Assembly (NCBI GenBank): GCA_023548195.1
Contig: JAJHZJ010000696.1
Span: 660,001 to 724,000 of the forward strand
Direction: 5' to 3'
Source of the DNA: Bettongia penicillata ogilbyi
Lineage: Eukaryota > Chordata > Mammalia > Diprotodontia > Potoroidae
Length of the DNA stretch: 64,000 nucleotides
Part shown: positions 33,101 through 44,699 of the stretch, one piece after another
Layout: every line of letters begins with the position of its first letter
Position numbering within the stretch: position 1 is the first letter of the stretch
The notes under the pieces: model-generated
What the model was told of the DNA's origin: nothing
The model's input: only the letters and a program-made list of their open reading frames with translations
Databases searched by the model: none
Made by a program: the position numbers and the translations under genes

Positions 33101-33990
33101 AGGCATTCAAAAATATAAAGCTTCCCCTAAGAACCGCTTTTGTAGTATCCCATAAGATTTGGTAGGTTGTCTCATTATTGTCTTTCTCTTGAGAAGAATG
33201 AAGTTGTTGATTGTTTCTATGATTTGTTGTTTAACCCACTCATTCTTTAGGATTAAATTATTTAGTTTCCAATTAATTTTTGGTCTATCTTTCCACGATA
33301 ATAAATTACATATAATTTTTATTGCATTATGATCTGAGAAGCATGCATTGACTATCTCTGCATTTCTGCACTGGATTGTGAGGTTTTTATGGCCTCGTAC
33401 ATGGTCAGCTTTTGTACATGTGCCATGTACCACTGAGAAAAAGGTATATTACTTTCTATCCCCATTCAATTTTCTCCAGAGATCTATCATATCTACCTTA
33501 TTCAGTGTTTTATTCACCTCCTCAACTTCTTTCTTATTTATTTTGAGGTTAGATTTATCAAGTTCATAGAGGGAGAAGTTGAGGTCCCCCAATAGTGTAG
33601 TTTTGCTGTCTATTTTTTCCTGTAACTCCCTTAATTTCTCCTCTAAGAATTTGAATGCTGGGGGTCATATATGTTTAGTAATGATATTGCTTCATTGTTT
33701 ATGGTGCCTTTGAGCACCATAAATTTCCTTCCTTATATCTTTTGATTAGATCTGTTTCTGCTTTTACTTTGTGTGAGATTAGGATTGCTACCCCTGCATT
33801 TTTACATCAGCTGAAGCACAATATATTCTCCTCCAGCCTTTTACCTTCACCCTGTGTGCATCCCCCCATTTCAAATGAGTTTCTTGTCAACAACATGTTG
33901 TTGGATTATGGCTTCCAATCCATTCTGCTATGCATCTCCATTTTATGGGAAAGTTCATGCCATTCACATTCACAGTTATGATTACAATCT
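30160..33990 (-). pseudogene. L1 ORF2 (endonuclease-reverse transcriptase), broken
   Basis: Minus-strand pieces in order: endonuclease start TVNVNGMNFPIKWR near 33980 with QETHL after a stop (about 33885); endonuclease end FSDHNAIKIICNL (33350); reverse transcriptase with [20 protein letters not shown] (32450), [13 protein letters not shown] (32240) and [12 protein letters not shown] (32045); the catalytic FADD at 31928-31939; a thumb/linker part (31385-31654); and the C-terminus MEYYFAIINDEQEDF (30370). A TGA at 31976-31978 lies 12 codons before FADD. A frameshift occurs near 32366 and others separate the remaining pieces. Intact ORF2p nicks DNA and primes reverse transcription; this copy cannot. 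Confidence 0.85.
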
Positions 33991-34589
33991 ATGTATCTGC
34001 CTCCATGCTCTTTCCCACCATTTGTTCTTTTAGTTCTCCCATCTCCCTTCCCCTACTCAAGAGTTTTCACTTTTCACCACCACCTCCAACAGCCTTCCCT
34101 TCCCTCTTTCAGCTCCCTTCCCTTTTACCCCCCACTTACCTTTACTACTTCTTTGCTCCCTTTTAGCCTCCCTTTCCCTTTCTTCCCCCTTCCCCTCCTA
34201 CTGCCTATAGAGCTAGTTAGATTTATATACTTAATTATGTTTGTTGTTCCCTTCTTGAACCAAATCAAATGAGAGTATCTCTCAAAATGCTCATCTCCCT
34301 CCCCTCTTTCCCTCTATTGGAATATAATTTTGTGCCTATTCCTGTGATGTAATTTCCCATTTTCTGCCTCCTCCTTTTCACATCTCCTATTACAATCCCT
34401 TTGCACCCTTTAATCACATTTTTATCATTACATCACTTATTCTATACCAGCTCCCTCTCTCTATGTATATTCCTTTTATATTTCATAATAGGTGTACAAT
34501 TCTCAAGATTAACCAGTATCATCTTCCCTTATAGGGATGCAAACAGTTTGCCCATATTGTGTAACAAGTCTTTTTTTCCCTGTTTACCT

Positions 34590-35661
34590 TTTTATGCCTC
34601 TCTTGAGACCTGGTTTTGAACATCAAATTTTCAATTGAGTTCTGGCCTTTTTATCAGGAAGGTCTGAAAATCCCTTATTTCATTGAATGTCCATCTCCTT
34701 GCCTGAAATGTTATGCTCAGCTCTGCTGGGTAATTGATCCTTGGTTGTAGTCTCAGCTCCTTTACCTTGTGGAATATGATATTGCAATTCCTTCGATCTT
34801 TTCATGTAGAAGCTGCAAGGTCCCATGTGATTCTGACTGTAGCTCTTCGATATTTGAATGGCTTCTTTCTGACTGCCTGTAGTATTTTCTCCTTCACTTG
34901 ATAGTTCTGGAATTAGACAATGATATTCCTTGGTGTTTTTAGCTTGGCATCCCTCTTAAGAGGTAAATGGTGGATTCTTTTGATGACTATTTTGCCCTCT
35001 GGATCTAGAACTTCTGAACAGTTTTCCTTGCTGATTTCTTGGAAGATATTGTCCAGGCTCTTTTTTCATCACAGCTTTCTGGTAGGCCAATAATTCTTAG
35101 ATTTTCTGTCCTGGATCTATTATCCAGGTCAGTTGTTTTTCTATTTAGATATTTTACATTTTCTTCTATCTTTTCATTCTTTAGATTTTGTTTGACTGAT
35201 TCTTGATGTCTCATAGATTCATTAGCTTCTACTTGCTCAATTCTAATTTTTATCAAATTGTTTTCTTCAGTTAACTTTTGCACCTCCTTTTCTATCTGTC
35301 CAATTATTCCTTTTAAGGAATTATTTTCCCCAGTTAGTTTTTTTTTTACTTTCTTTTCCATTTATCTAATTTTTCCAGTTAGGTTTTGTGCATCCTTTTC
35401 CATTCTATTCCTTTTTAAAGAGCTGTTGTTGTCTGTGAATTATTTTTTCATACTTTTAAAATCACTGGGCAGTTTTTCTTCTATTTCCTTCTTCAACTCT
35501 TCCAAGAGTGTTCTTTGTGCATGCAACCAGTTCATAGTCCCTTCTGAAGTTTCAGATGGGAGTACAGTCTCAGTATTGACCTCTTTGGTATTCATGTTTT
35601 GGCCCTTGTCCCCATAGAAAGATTTTATGGTGTTTTCTTTCCTGTTTTTCTTCTTACTCAT
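34590..35661 (-). pseudogene. L1 ORF1 (RNA-binding protein), broken
   Basis: It starts MSKKKNRKE at 35661 and is interrupted after 73 codons at 35440. The coiled coil resumes at 35361 (IEKEVQKLTEENNLIKIR), followed by the RRM-like NLRIIGLPE, then a shifted C-terminal part to about 34590. It is similar in plan to HAL1 ORF1 at 8405. Confidence 0.8.
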
Positions 35662-36607
35662 GATGATGATGCTTTGTGTATTGCAGCCTCTGGTTCTTTC
35701 AGCTAGAAGCTAATGAACCAGGGGCTGAGCTGGCTGGTGTGAGAAAGTAGAGGCCAGGTGAATTCTTTTTGTGTGTGTTTTCCCCGGATTATCCCTGTAG
35801 CTAGCTTGTTAAGTGTGGGAGAGGGGTGGTCTGGTCACAGGAGATCTCCTCAGCTGAGCTAGAGCAAAGGCAAGCTCAGCAGCTTGTGATCCTGGCTGCT
35901 GTAGTGTCTTCCTGTTTCCCCTGGAGAGCTGAGGCGCACCTGCTATTGGTGATTACAAGACTCCACCCTCCCGGCACTCTGGATCTCCTCCTGGTTCACT
36001 GAAGTGGGGCTGTCTAGAACAGTTCCGTTCCTCTACCACAGTAAAAGGAATATTCCTTAGCTATTTTCCTAGCCTCACATGCTATGAAACTGCTTGCCCC
36101 TTCCGCTGATTCCGCTGATCCAGGATTTTTCTGGGGAAATATTTTATGGTTCTTTTGAGGTCAACAAGGGGAGGGGGAGAGAGCATTTACTGATCACTCT
36201 GTCATTTTGGCTCCTGGAAGTTCAAGTAGATGACTTACAGACATTTAATTTGGGGGCCGATAGTCTCAGGAGCAGCCTCTGCAAACACCTGGGACTCTGC
36301 AGCTCTCACTCTAGGCTGCAATTTCACCCTACTGCTGTTGCCACCTCAGACCATCCCAGGGCTTTCCTGCTCTGCCCTGTCTCAGCGGGAGGCACTGTGT
36401 TGTGTGGTCATCCACCCCCGAGGAACAGATCCTTCCCATTGGCCTTCCAGTCTATCCGGGCTGTGAATCTGCCACAGTCTGTCTCCTATTGGATTCTGCC
36501 CCTCCAAAATTTGGTCAGATGCTCTTTATAGGCTATCTGAAGGAGTTTGTCTAAGAACTTAGTTGAGCATTTGCTCTCACTTCACCATCTTAGCTCCACC
36601 CCTCAAT

Positions 36608-36618
36608 TTTACATTTTT
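36608..36618. repeat. L1 target-site duplication, right
   Basis: 'tttacattttt', identical to 29863-29873. Confidence 0.7.
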
Positions 36619-36719
36619 CAAAAGGCACATTAAAAGCATCTCTTCCAAGTATTAGGCAGCTGCCTGCCTTGCCTTCCCCTCATTGAGCACTCAACTGGTA
36701 CCAAAAGCCTGGTACCATG

Positions 36720-37230
36720 TCATAGAATCACAGAATTTTGAAATTGCAATGACCATCTCATCCAACTAATGTCCCCACTGAAATATGTGATCATTTGGCC
36801 TCTGCTTGTGGATCAAAGACCACCTTTGACCTTTCAAGACATCTCATTCCCTTTTTCCATAACTCTTAATTATTAAGATTTCCCTACAATTAAACCAGTC
36901 TAAATTTGCCTCTTACCACTTCTGCTCAGGACCTCTGCTTCTTACTTCAAGAGCAAAAGAAAAGTATCATCCCTCTTCCACCTATAGGCTCTATAAATAC
37001 TTCAAGGTAGCTGTTATTCCCTCTCTTGCATACCCCTAACCATTCCTCCCTCCCCATATTTTTTCTTCAGGATGAGTATCCTTGTTTTTTTCAACTAAAG
37101 CTCAAGACTTGATATCAGAGCACAGCCAGACCATCCTGATGGCTTCTGCACAATCTCTTTGATCTTGGGTGGTTGGGGAAGGCTTCACAGAGAAAGCTGA
37201 CACCCTCAGAAAGGTCTCCAGTTTATCAGT
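36720..37230 (-). repeat. CR1/L3-type LINE fragment
   Basis: 'agaatcacagaattttgaaa' is the reverse of the CR1 3' terminus, and the later 'ttcaaggtagctgttattcc' with 'tttttcttcaggatgagtat' follows the order of old CR1 copies. Confidence 0.45.
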
Positions 37231-37329
37231 GAACATCACAGCCACCTCCTTATTCCTGGAAGTTATGCCTTCATCTTAGCTCACTTAGCTGCCACACCAC
37301 ACTACTGACTCATACTAAGCCTAGGGCTT

Positions 37330-37520
37330 GGCTATATGATTTTATTAAATTCACAGGTAAGGAAACCCCTTCTACCAATACAGGTCAACATCTTCTCTTC
37401 AACCTACTTCATAGAGAAGTTGAATGACTTGTCCAGAGTCACAAAGTCAGTGTATGTCTAAGACATGACTTGGATCTAGATCTTCCTAGATCAGAGACCA
37501 ACTCTCTCTCCACTAGACAC
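37330..37520 (-). mobile_element. CORE-SINE, diverged
   Basis: 'aagttgaatgacttgtccag', 'agtcacaaagtcagtgtatg' and 'gatcttcctagatcagagac' form the reversed family. Confidence 0.5.
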
Positions 37521-37675
37521 TGGTCTAGTTCACTGTTCAGGCCACTAAGACCACTGAAACCTTCTCAAACTGTTACTACCTATTCTGTAAGTTTCTACAC
37601 TGGGTCAGCCTCCCTAACCCCACTAGTATATACTTACTACACCATTGCAATGCTGCCTCCAAATTCTAGTTCCTT

Positions 37676-37845
37676 TGCTGCTGTTCAATGGCTTTCAGTT
37701 TTGTCTAAATCTTCATGACCCCATTTGGGGTTTTCTTGGAAAAGATACTGGAGTGGTCTGTCATTTCCTTCTCAAGTTCACTTGACAGATGAGGAAATTG
37801 AGGCAAACAGGGTTAAGTGACTTACCCAAGGTCACACAGTATCAC
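37676..37845 (-). mobile_element. SINE with RTE-type 3' end
   Basis: 'cttcatgaccccatttgggg', 'tactggagtggtctgtcatt' and 'gacagatgaggaaattgagg' are minus-oriented and 5'-truncated. Confidence 0.75.
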
Positions 37846-38699
37846 CAAATTCTAGCTCCTGAGTGAAAGAAAATTCTTCGATTCAATAGTGTTCAGATAA
37901 TAATTGCTTTTTGTAGGACGACTTGATTTATCCATATGGTGGGTGGGTTTTAAGCTCAATCTTGAATCCCAGCTTCCACACTAATCTGCATCATTATGCT
38001 GCCAACCCAGGTCATGGAGGCAGTCTAATGGATAAAAGATTAATTTTAGATACAGAAGCAGTAGCATGCTGCTTGGACTCAGCTTGGAAGGCTGATTGTT
38101 AAATTTTCAAGTGTGAGTATGTACAGCTCCAGAATTGGCAAGCTCTACAAATCAAAGCTTTATTTACCATTTTGTTGACTGTCAAGAAGGTGATGTAAAA
38201 CTGTTAATAGTACACATTAAACTTACAGAAATGTTCTTCTTACATCCTTCTTTTCAAAGAGCTAGTTATTGGACATGTACCAATGTACCCCTTTTCAGAA
38301 GGTAAAAGTTCATGCTTTGTCTTGGCCATTATTTAGAGAAAATATTGTTTATCTATCTACCTTATCACTTTCTCCATAAGGTATGAGAAAGTTCCTTTGC
38401 ACTTATGCCCTAGACGCTTGCAAACAGGTAATATCATCTCATCCCTCTGACAGAAGGAATTGATGATGGAAAAAGCCTAATGGAGAGACATGTTCCAGCT
38501 AGGGCATTTGCTAAGGGGAAAGAAAAACTCCATAAAACTACATTTTCTAAGTACGAATATCCTTGGATCTCTTTGAGCCAATGGAAAAAAATATGTCTGC
38601 TGACGACTTCCTGGGAGGAATATGCATTTAGACATAAAGGAATGCATCTTAGGCACAGTATGGATCACAGTGGGTATGAAAGGGAGAAATATATGATAA
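37846..38699. other. Intergenic, no recognised feature
   Basis: AT-rich single-copy-looking DNA. Overlapping small frames near 38477-38704 lie on opposite strands and have no domain. Confidence 0.4.
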
Positions 38700-39480
38700 T
38701 ATAAAATAAGGTAGGTAGAGCCAGGTTGGGAAGAACTTTAAATGTCAAATGTTGGAGGTTATATTATAACCTGGAGGCCATGGAAAGCCCTTGGGGTTTG
38801 CAAACAAGAAAATTAGGGGATCAGATGAGCCGGAAGCTATATGGGGATTGGACAGAGAATAACAAGGCAGAGACCCCAGGAGGTCATGGTAATAGCCCAG
38901 GCGAGAGGTGAGGGTGTTGGCCATGTAAGTGGAGCTAAAAGGTCTTATGGGAGAGATGCTGAGAAGGTCAATTTGACAAAACTCTGAAATTGTTTAAATA
39001 ATCAGAGTAAGGAAAAATGAGGGCAATACCTACCTTAGGTAGCTAAGAGTATGATGGTGCCTTCAAAAGAAGGTGAGGAGTTCCTGGCAGGGGGGTGGGA
39101 GAATTTGCTTTGTTTTGGAAATGTTTTGTTTGAGATGCCGACAAGACAGTCAGTTAAAATGTCCAATAAACTCAAAACCAAAAAAAAATTTTCAAAATTG
39201 TTTTTACATGTAATTGAGGAAAAACAAAGTATTATTTAAAAATTAAAATGTCCAAGAAATGATGTATGACTGAACCTCTGGAGAGAAGAGGGACCTGTAG
39301 ATAGAGATCTGTGAGTTATCTGCATCGAGTTCATCCTCAGCCCATCGTAACTGATGAGAGACAGAGAAAAGAGAAAAAGGCCTAGGATAGAGACAGGAAA
39401 TAGTATATGGATGTTGGGACCAAAAAGGGACTGAGAAAGAAAGATCTGACAGATAGAAGGGGAAGTAAGAAGGAGGAATG
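38700..39480 (+). repeat. Unclassified old dispersed repeat, interrupted
   Basis: Phrases such as 'tggaggccatggaaagccct', 'taatagcccaggcgagaggt' and 'gtttgagatgccgacaagac' belong to a mammal-wide repeat that I recognise but cannot name. A 76-bp L1 tail is inserted at 39167-39242. Confidence 0.4.
39167..39242 (+). mobile_element. Very short L1 3' tail insertion
   Basis: It contains 'attgtttttacatgtaattg', the marsupial L1 terminal motif. It is flanked by a perfect 13-bp duplication 'ttaaaatgtccaa' at 39154-39166 and 39243-39255. Confidence 0.8.
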
Positions 39481-39481
39481 T

Positions 39482-39519
<38 letters not shown>
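39482..39519. repeat. (AC)n microsatellite
   Basis: A pure ac run. From 39520 to 39995 no feature is recognised. Confidence 0.95.
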
Positions 39520-39999
39520 GAAAGGAGAGAGTATCCAGGAAGCAAACCACATCAACTCCTGGAGAGCAGTTGAGACAGAAAAGGATTGAAGAAGACATTA
39601 CAATTGAATGATGTGGTTGGTAGCAAGATGGCAAGACTCCCACAGGAAGTGGAGACAAAGATGGCAGACAAGCTTTTTCTAGGAATGACTCTGTGGAAAG
39701 GAGAGAAGATTCTGCCCTTTGCTCTCTGGATACCCTTCATCTGCATCAATATCCATCCTTCAAGGAGGAGCCCAACCCTCCTGACATGAGCTGAATGGGG
39801 CAGGGGAAAGGCAGGGGGCAACTGCCTGCTCACTCCCACTGACTGAGCCTCTCTTACTAAGGTAGCATTAGCTTTCTCAGCTAACTTACCTTACTGTTCA
39901 CACAGATTAAGCAAAGTCTTCCACTCTTTTTCACCTTGTCATGAAGTGGTTATTGGTGTCTCAGTAAACCTATCACTTTGGCAGAAATATATATAGTGG

Positions 40000-40123
40000 C
40001 TGGGCCTGGAGTCCTGAAGACCTGAGTTCAAACTCAATCTTCCTAGCTATGTGACCCTGGGCAAGTCACATCACCCCTGTTTGCCTCAATCTCCTCATCT
40101 GTAAACTGGGGATATACTTATAT

Positions 40124-40188
<65 letters not shown>

Positions 40189-40245
40189 CACTACATACAT
40201 AGTAAGTACTTAATGAATACCTGTCTCTCTCCTTTATTAAAACAG
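40000..40245 (+). mobile_element. CORE-SINE carrying an (AC)n(AT)n expansion
   Basis: Head 'gacctgagttcaaactcaat' and core 'ctcctcatctgtaaactggg' are followed by about 50 bp of ac and 12 bp of at (40128-40188), then 'catagtaagtacttaatgaa'. Confidence 0.75.
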
Positions 40246-40311
40246 ATGATTGGATAAGCTAAAATCCAGAATAACTATAAAGCCAAGTCTCTGTGAATGA
40301 TTGATGATGAT

Positions 40312-40425
40312 TGCCTTAAAAGCATTTAATCTCTCTCAGTCTCAGTTTTCTTATCTGTAAAATAAGGGAGATATGCCCAATGGACTTCAAAATACTTTCC
40401 AGCTCTAAATCTATGATCTTATTTC
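40312..40425 (+). mobile_element. CORE-SINE fragment
   Basis: 'ctcagttttcttatctgtaa' and 'actttccagctctaaatcta' form the family core and end. From 40426 to 41243 I recognise no repeat or gene, so this is possibly single-copy DNA. Confidence 0.55.
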
Positions 40426-41243
40426 TTGGTTAAGACAAGGTTCTCATTTGTATCAGGAAGCCAGATTCTCGATAGTCCTAAAGAGGAAAAACAGACTTTC
40501 TCTTAAGGAATAAGATCCACTACACATTGGATCCATGGTACCTGATCAGTGGAGAGCTTTAAATGAAGTTCCATGACCCTCCAAAAGACATACCAGCTAT
40601 AGGAAAGGAACTTAGCAAGATTTTAGGCCATCTCCTTTTTTGACTGCCTCAAATGGTCAGTTTTTATGACAATATTTCCCTAATTCAGTCTGCGATTTGG
40701 TTAGCCAATGATAAATGTGGCAAATTAAGAAAAGTAGTGGGAAAGAGCCTCTTCCACCATGTCTGCCCCCATCCCCCATTCATCAAATGGCCACTTCAGA
40801 ATTCTTGGGGCTTCCCAAGAAATCAATCTCAGACAAGTAAGTGTATTCAGTGTTAAGAGACCTTTACATGTTTATCAGCTCCAAGTTTATTTCTTGCCTG
40901 GTAATTCATTAACTTAAAAACAAGTTAAAAGTTCTAAAAATATCCTCCTTCCTTTATATGGCTGATAGAAACTCATTCCTGCCTCTCCTATGCAGGAAGC
41001 CTCTCATTTTTCCATTCCTTCTATCCACCCAGCCCCTTGGAGCAAGTGCTTCCTTTCCATTATTAAAGCTGGGGCAGGATGGGTTCTTCTGGACACTTCG
41101 GTAACTGCTGTATTAAAGCATTTTTACTGAAGAGCCTTAAACATAAACTGCATTTAACTCAAGGCACAGTGAAATATCTGTTTACTCCCATCAACAAAAT
41201 CTTTCCTTAAGATAACCCTTCAAAATCCACAACAGGTTGTTTT

Positions 41244-41288
41244 GGTGGTGGTGGTGGTGGTGGTGGTGGTGGTGGTGGTGGTGGTGGT

Positions 41289-41349
<61 letters not shown>
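41244..41349. repeat. Compound (GGT)16(GT)29 microsatellite
   Basis: Sixteen perfect ggt units pass directly into about 29 gt units. Confidence 0.97.
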
Positions 41350-41350
<1 letters not shown>

Positions 41351-41675
41351 GAGGTTTGGGGATGTTTTTTATTTTGATGTTGGGTTTGTTGTTTTTCTGT
41401 ATGCCTTAGTAAAACAATGTTTCCTTTCCCTCTATCCTATACTGTAACTCAAACAGCTGGGATATGTCATAAGTGAAAAAATTTCTAGGGCTCATTGCCC
41501 ACAGCACTTAGTTTACCAAGCTGTTCTATGCTATATGATATCATCTGTGTCTGTGCTCATTCCTCAATTGAGATAATTCTGAGTATCCCAAAACCTGTGG
41601 GTATATGTGGGGGAAGGGGAAAAGGGGTCCCCAAAATCTTAACACTAAAGCAGCACTGAGACTACTGAGACACTG

Positions 41676-41775
41676 AGTGTGTGTGTGTGTGTGTGCATGT
41701 GTGTATGTGCACACACATACACGCATATATACACATACATTTATACATACATGTATATGTATATATATGTATTTT
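41676..41775. repeat. (TG)n / (TACA)n low-complexity tract
   Basis: A gt run followed by 'acacacatacacgcatatat' and tatg-type units. Confidence 0.85.
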
Positions 41776-41797
41776 AAGCATCGATCTAGAGCTGGAA

Positions 41798-42068
41798 TAA
41801 TAATAGCTAGCATTTATATAGAACTTTAAGGTTTGTAAAGCACTTTCCAAATATTATCTCACTTGATCTTCACAACAACCCTGGGAGGTAGGTGCTTTAT
41901 TATCCCCACTTTACAGGTGAGGAAATTGAGGAAGGTAGAAGAGACACTCTCATTTTATAGATGAGAATGCTGCGACCCAGAAAGATGAAGGGCACACAGA
42001 TCAGAAGTGCCAGAGGCAGGACATGACCTCAGGTTCTCTGCTTTTACAGCCAGTACCCTCTCCACTTC
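41798..42068 (-). mobile_element. CORE-SINE, nearly complete
   Basis: 'aataatagctagcatttata', 'tttaaggtttgtaaagcact', 'cttcacaacaaccctgggag' and 'actttacaggtgaggaaatt' form the reversed family with a partly repeated core. Confidence 0.8.
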
Positions 42069-42087
42069 CTCCTCTCTACTCCCTTAG

Positions 42088-42289
42088 TAACTTTTTGTTT
42101 TGGAGATTTTCTTGGCTAAGATACTGAAGTGGTTTGCCATTTCCTTCTCCAGCTTATTTGACAGATGAGGAAACTGAAACAACCAGGGTTAAATGACTCA
42201 TCCAGGTTCACACAGCTAGTAAGTGTCCGAGCTTGGATTTGAAGTCAGGTCTTCTGACCCAGCACTCTCTCTGCTGCACCAGTTAGCTG
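42088..42289 (-). mobile_element. SINE with RTE-type 3' end
   Basis: 'tggagattttcttggctaag', 'gtggtttgccatttccttct' and 'cacacagctagtaagtgtcc' lead into the head 'agcactctctctgctgcacc', minus-oriented. Confidence 0.8.
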
Positions 42290-42297
42290 CTCCAAGA

Positions 42298-42435
42298 ATC
42301 TCTAGCCTCTTTCCAAAGCGCACAGCTCAGGGGCCACCTCCTATAGAAGGACCTCCTGATTTCCCTTATTTGTAGTGTTTTCTCTCCCTTAACATTATTT
42401 TGTACTTTTCGTACTGTTTTCCATGTATGCGCTGT
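42298..42435 (+). repeat. L2 3' region, 5' part
   Basis: 'ggggccacctcctatagaag' and 'gacctcctgatttcccttat' are typical L2. The tail may be the 42905-43018 piece, with SINE debris in between. Confidence 0.5.
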
Positions 42436-42454
42436 TTCATCTGCCCCCTCAAAT

Positions 42455-42675
42455 GATAATGATCTAGAATGTATACAGCACTTTAATGTCATTATCTCAT
42501 TTGATCTTTCCAGTTTTTGTGAGGTAAAAAATACTTTTATCCTCACTATACACATATTGAAACCAAGTCTAGGAGAAGTTAAGGGACTTGCCCAAGGTCA
42601 TACAATTATTAACTGTGTGAGGCAGATTTGAACTCAGGTCTTCCTGAATCCAGCATTTGATTCACTATGCATCCC
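42455..42675 (-). mobile_element. CORE-SINE
   Basis: 'attatctcatttgatctttc', 'taagggacttgcccaaggtc' and 'gaactcaggtcttcctgaat' form the reversed family. Confidence 0.65.
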
Positions 42676-42904
42676 AAACGAATAGTATTTCCTTGAGGGA
42701 ATTTCACTATAAGCTCCTTTTGTTGTTTGTCAATGTAACTCAGTTATGGCGACCATTTGTTCAGGGAAATGCGTGAAAAAAGGAAGCAGGTTTTCAACCA
42801 CTATCCCTTGAAGACAACCTTAAAAGGTACCCACATACAGAATCCAGAAAACAACACTGTTCAAATTGGTTTTAAAATAAGCCGTCAAATAGCCAACTGG
42901 CTTT

Positions 42905-43018
42905 AGATTATAAATTCCTTGAGGGCAGGGACTGTCTTTTGTCTCTTTTTGTATCCCCTGTGCTTAGCACAGTAACTGGCACATAGCAGGCATTTTATAA
43001 ATGTTTATTGAATTGAAT
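42905..43018 (+). repeat. L2 3' end
   Basis: 'attccttgagggcagggact', 'tgtgcttagcacagtaactg' and 'gcacatagcaggcattttat' form a well-preserved L2 terminus. Confidence 0.75.
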
Positions 43019-43164
43019 TTTACTGAGTGGCTTATTCACTTAGCTAAACTTCAAGTTTCCCTATTAAATTATTATTTATTTTAATAGACAATATGATGTT
43101 AAGCTATTTATAAATTCATATAAGTAAAAATAGATGCTACTTATATTCCCTTTGAGTCAAACTG

Positions 43165-43300
43165 TTTCTTACCTGTGTGACTTTGGGCAGGTCATTAACC
43201 TCTCTGGGTCTCAGTTTCCTCATCTGTAAAATGAGATGGTTGGGATTACATGATCCTGGGGACCCTTTAATCTCTAAGGAAAAGGTAAGCAGAGAAGCAA
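43165..43300 (+). mobile_element. CORE-SINE fragment
   Basis: 'ctgtgtgactttgggcaggt', 'cagtttcctcatctgtaaaa' and 'gatcctggggaccctttaat' follow the family order. Confidence 0.65.
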
Positions 43301-43404
43301 TGTGATCCAAATTTAGGGACACACATAATTTTTTCATGAAAGGACAGAGGGCTTGCTGAACACTTCTTGACTGAGGGTATAGAGAACTAGCACAGGTAAG
43401 GGAA

Positions 43405-43650
43405 GGGAATTTGCATTTGTCAAGCACCTACTATGTATCAGGCTATAAAGTGCAAAACATGTTATCAGATTTATCTCCTTTAGTCCTCAGAGTAACACTG
43501 GGAGGTAGGAGCTATTATCCTCATTTTACAGGTGAGGAAATTGACAGAGGTGAAAATACTCCTCCAAGGTCTCACAGCTAATGTCTAAAGTTGACTCTGA
43601 ACTCAGTTTGATTCCTGATCCAGCACTCTGACAGCACCGCCTAACTGTCC
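43405..43650 (-). mobile_element. CORE-SINE
   Basis: 'gtcaagcacctactatgtat', 'ttatcctcattttacaggtg' and 'tccaaggtctcacagctaat' form the reversed family. Confidence 0.65.
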
Positions 43651-43679
43651 TTAGGTCCCCATGAGATGTGTCCTTAGTT

Positions 43680-43890
43680 TGAAAGGCAGACCTGGGTTCT
43701 AGTCTGATCTCTTCCCCCAACTAAACTTGTAAGTTTGAACAAATAACTTAACTTTCCCCAAGTCTGTTTCCTCACCTGTTATACTAAGATTTGGGTCATC
43801 AGAAAAGCTTGAACAAGCTCACCCAAGGTAGAAAAATGGCAGGTGGAATTCAAACCCAGCTCTTCTAACTAAATCCTCTCTCTACTACCC
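43680..43890. mobile_element. Two SINE fragments, opposite orientations
   Basis: A plus fragment ('cagacctgggttctagtctg', 'ctgtttcctcacctgttata') to about 43800 is followed by minus text ('agctcacccaaggtagaaaa') to about 43890. Confidence 0.4.
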
Positions 43891-44034
43891 CCTAAGATGA
43901 CCTCTAAGGGCATCTTGGAATTAAATGAGCTAACATAGAAAAACACAGATGCCAGTTATTTCATCCTCCTCCTCCAAGGACAACTTTCAGATCCAACATT
44001 CTGTAACTCCATTAACTGGTGACCTCTAAAGCTA

Positions 44035-44290
44035 GGTGTCACAATAGAACTCTAGATTTGAAGTCTGAAAGGCCTGAGTTCAAATTCAGCCTCAGACACT
44101 TGCTAGCTTTGTGATTCTTGCCAAGTCACTTAACCTCTGCCTGCCTCAGTCTCCTCAACTGGGGGTAAAATGGGGATAATAATAGCACCTACTCTCCAGG
44201 GTTGTTTTGAGGGTCAAATGAGCTGTTTGTAAAGCTTTGGACATGGTGGACATTAGGCACATAGTAGGTGCCTAATAAATGCTTGTTTTC
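44035..44290 (+). mobile_element. CORE-SINE, complete
   Basis: 'gctaggtgtcacaatagaac', 'ggcctgagttcaaattcagc', 'ctgcctcagtctcctcaact', 'ctccagggttgttttgaggg' and the L2-like end 'cacatagtaggtgcctaata'. It is the best-preserved copy in this part. Confidence 0.85.
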
Positions 44291-44695
44291 TTCCCTTCCA
44301 TTGACACTATTTGTCATTGTAGTGTAAACTAACGTAGTTTACGAAATAACTAACAAAGGCTGAAAGGAAAAACTATAAAATGCCTGTGTATCCAGCTGGT
44401 GATTCCAATCAGGACAAGTTTAAAGTATGAGATGTTTGAAAAGGCAATCTCCTCCATTCCCCCTCCTCTCCCCACTCCCCCATTCCCTCACCCCTCCCAA
44501 TCTGCCAGGAAAACGTTGACTTGGGCTTTATCTTTTGAGGTTTTTAAGAAACAGTGTTAAAATCAACAGAGGAAGGAGCAAGGTAAAGGGAATTTCATAA
44601 ACATTTTCTATTCTTCATGGTAATAAAAAGGGGGTCTTTATGTTGTATTAACGAAGAGATGGGGACAGGATGTGTGACTTCATTAGTAGCAAGAA
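44291..44695. other. Repeat-poor block
   Basis: No gene or repeat is recognised. An imperfect 19-bp palindrome lies at 44324-44342. Confidence 0.35.
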
Positions 44696-44699
44696 CTCT

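Larger units (their letters stand above)
29874..36607 (-). mobile_element. Full-length L1 (LINE-1), inactivated
   Basis: On the minus strand the element runs from 'aggggtggagctaagatgg' near 36604 through a GC-richer 5' untranslated region, ORF1, a spacer of about 600 bp, ORF2 and a 3' region ending in degenerate 'aataaataaaa'-like text. An 11-bp duplication flanks it. Its length of about 6.7 kb and the TSD indicate a single complete insertion. Stops and frameshifts in both frames show it is dead. Confidence 0.85.

Noticed and set aside
44324..44342. Near-palindrome 'gtaaactaacgtagtttac'
   Set aside because: It is imperfect and short, with no paired partner or known site. It is expected by chance in 64 kb.
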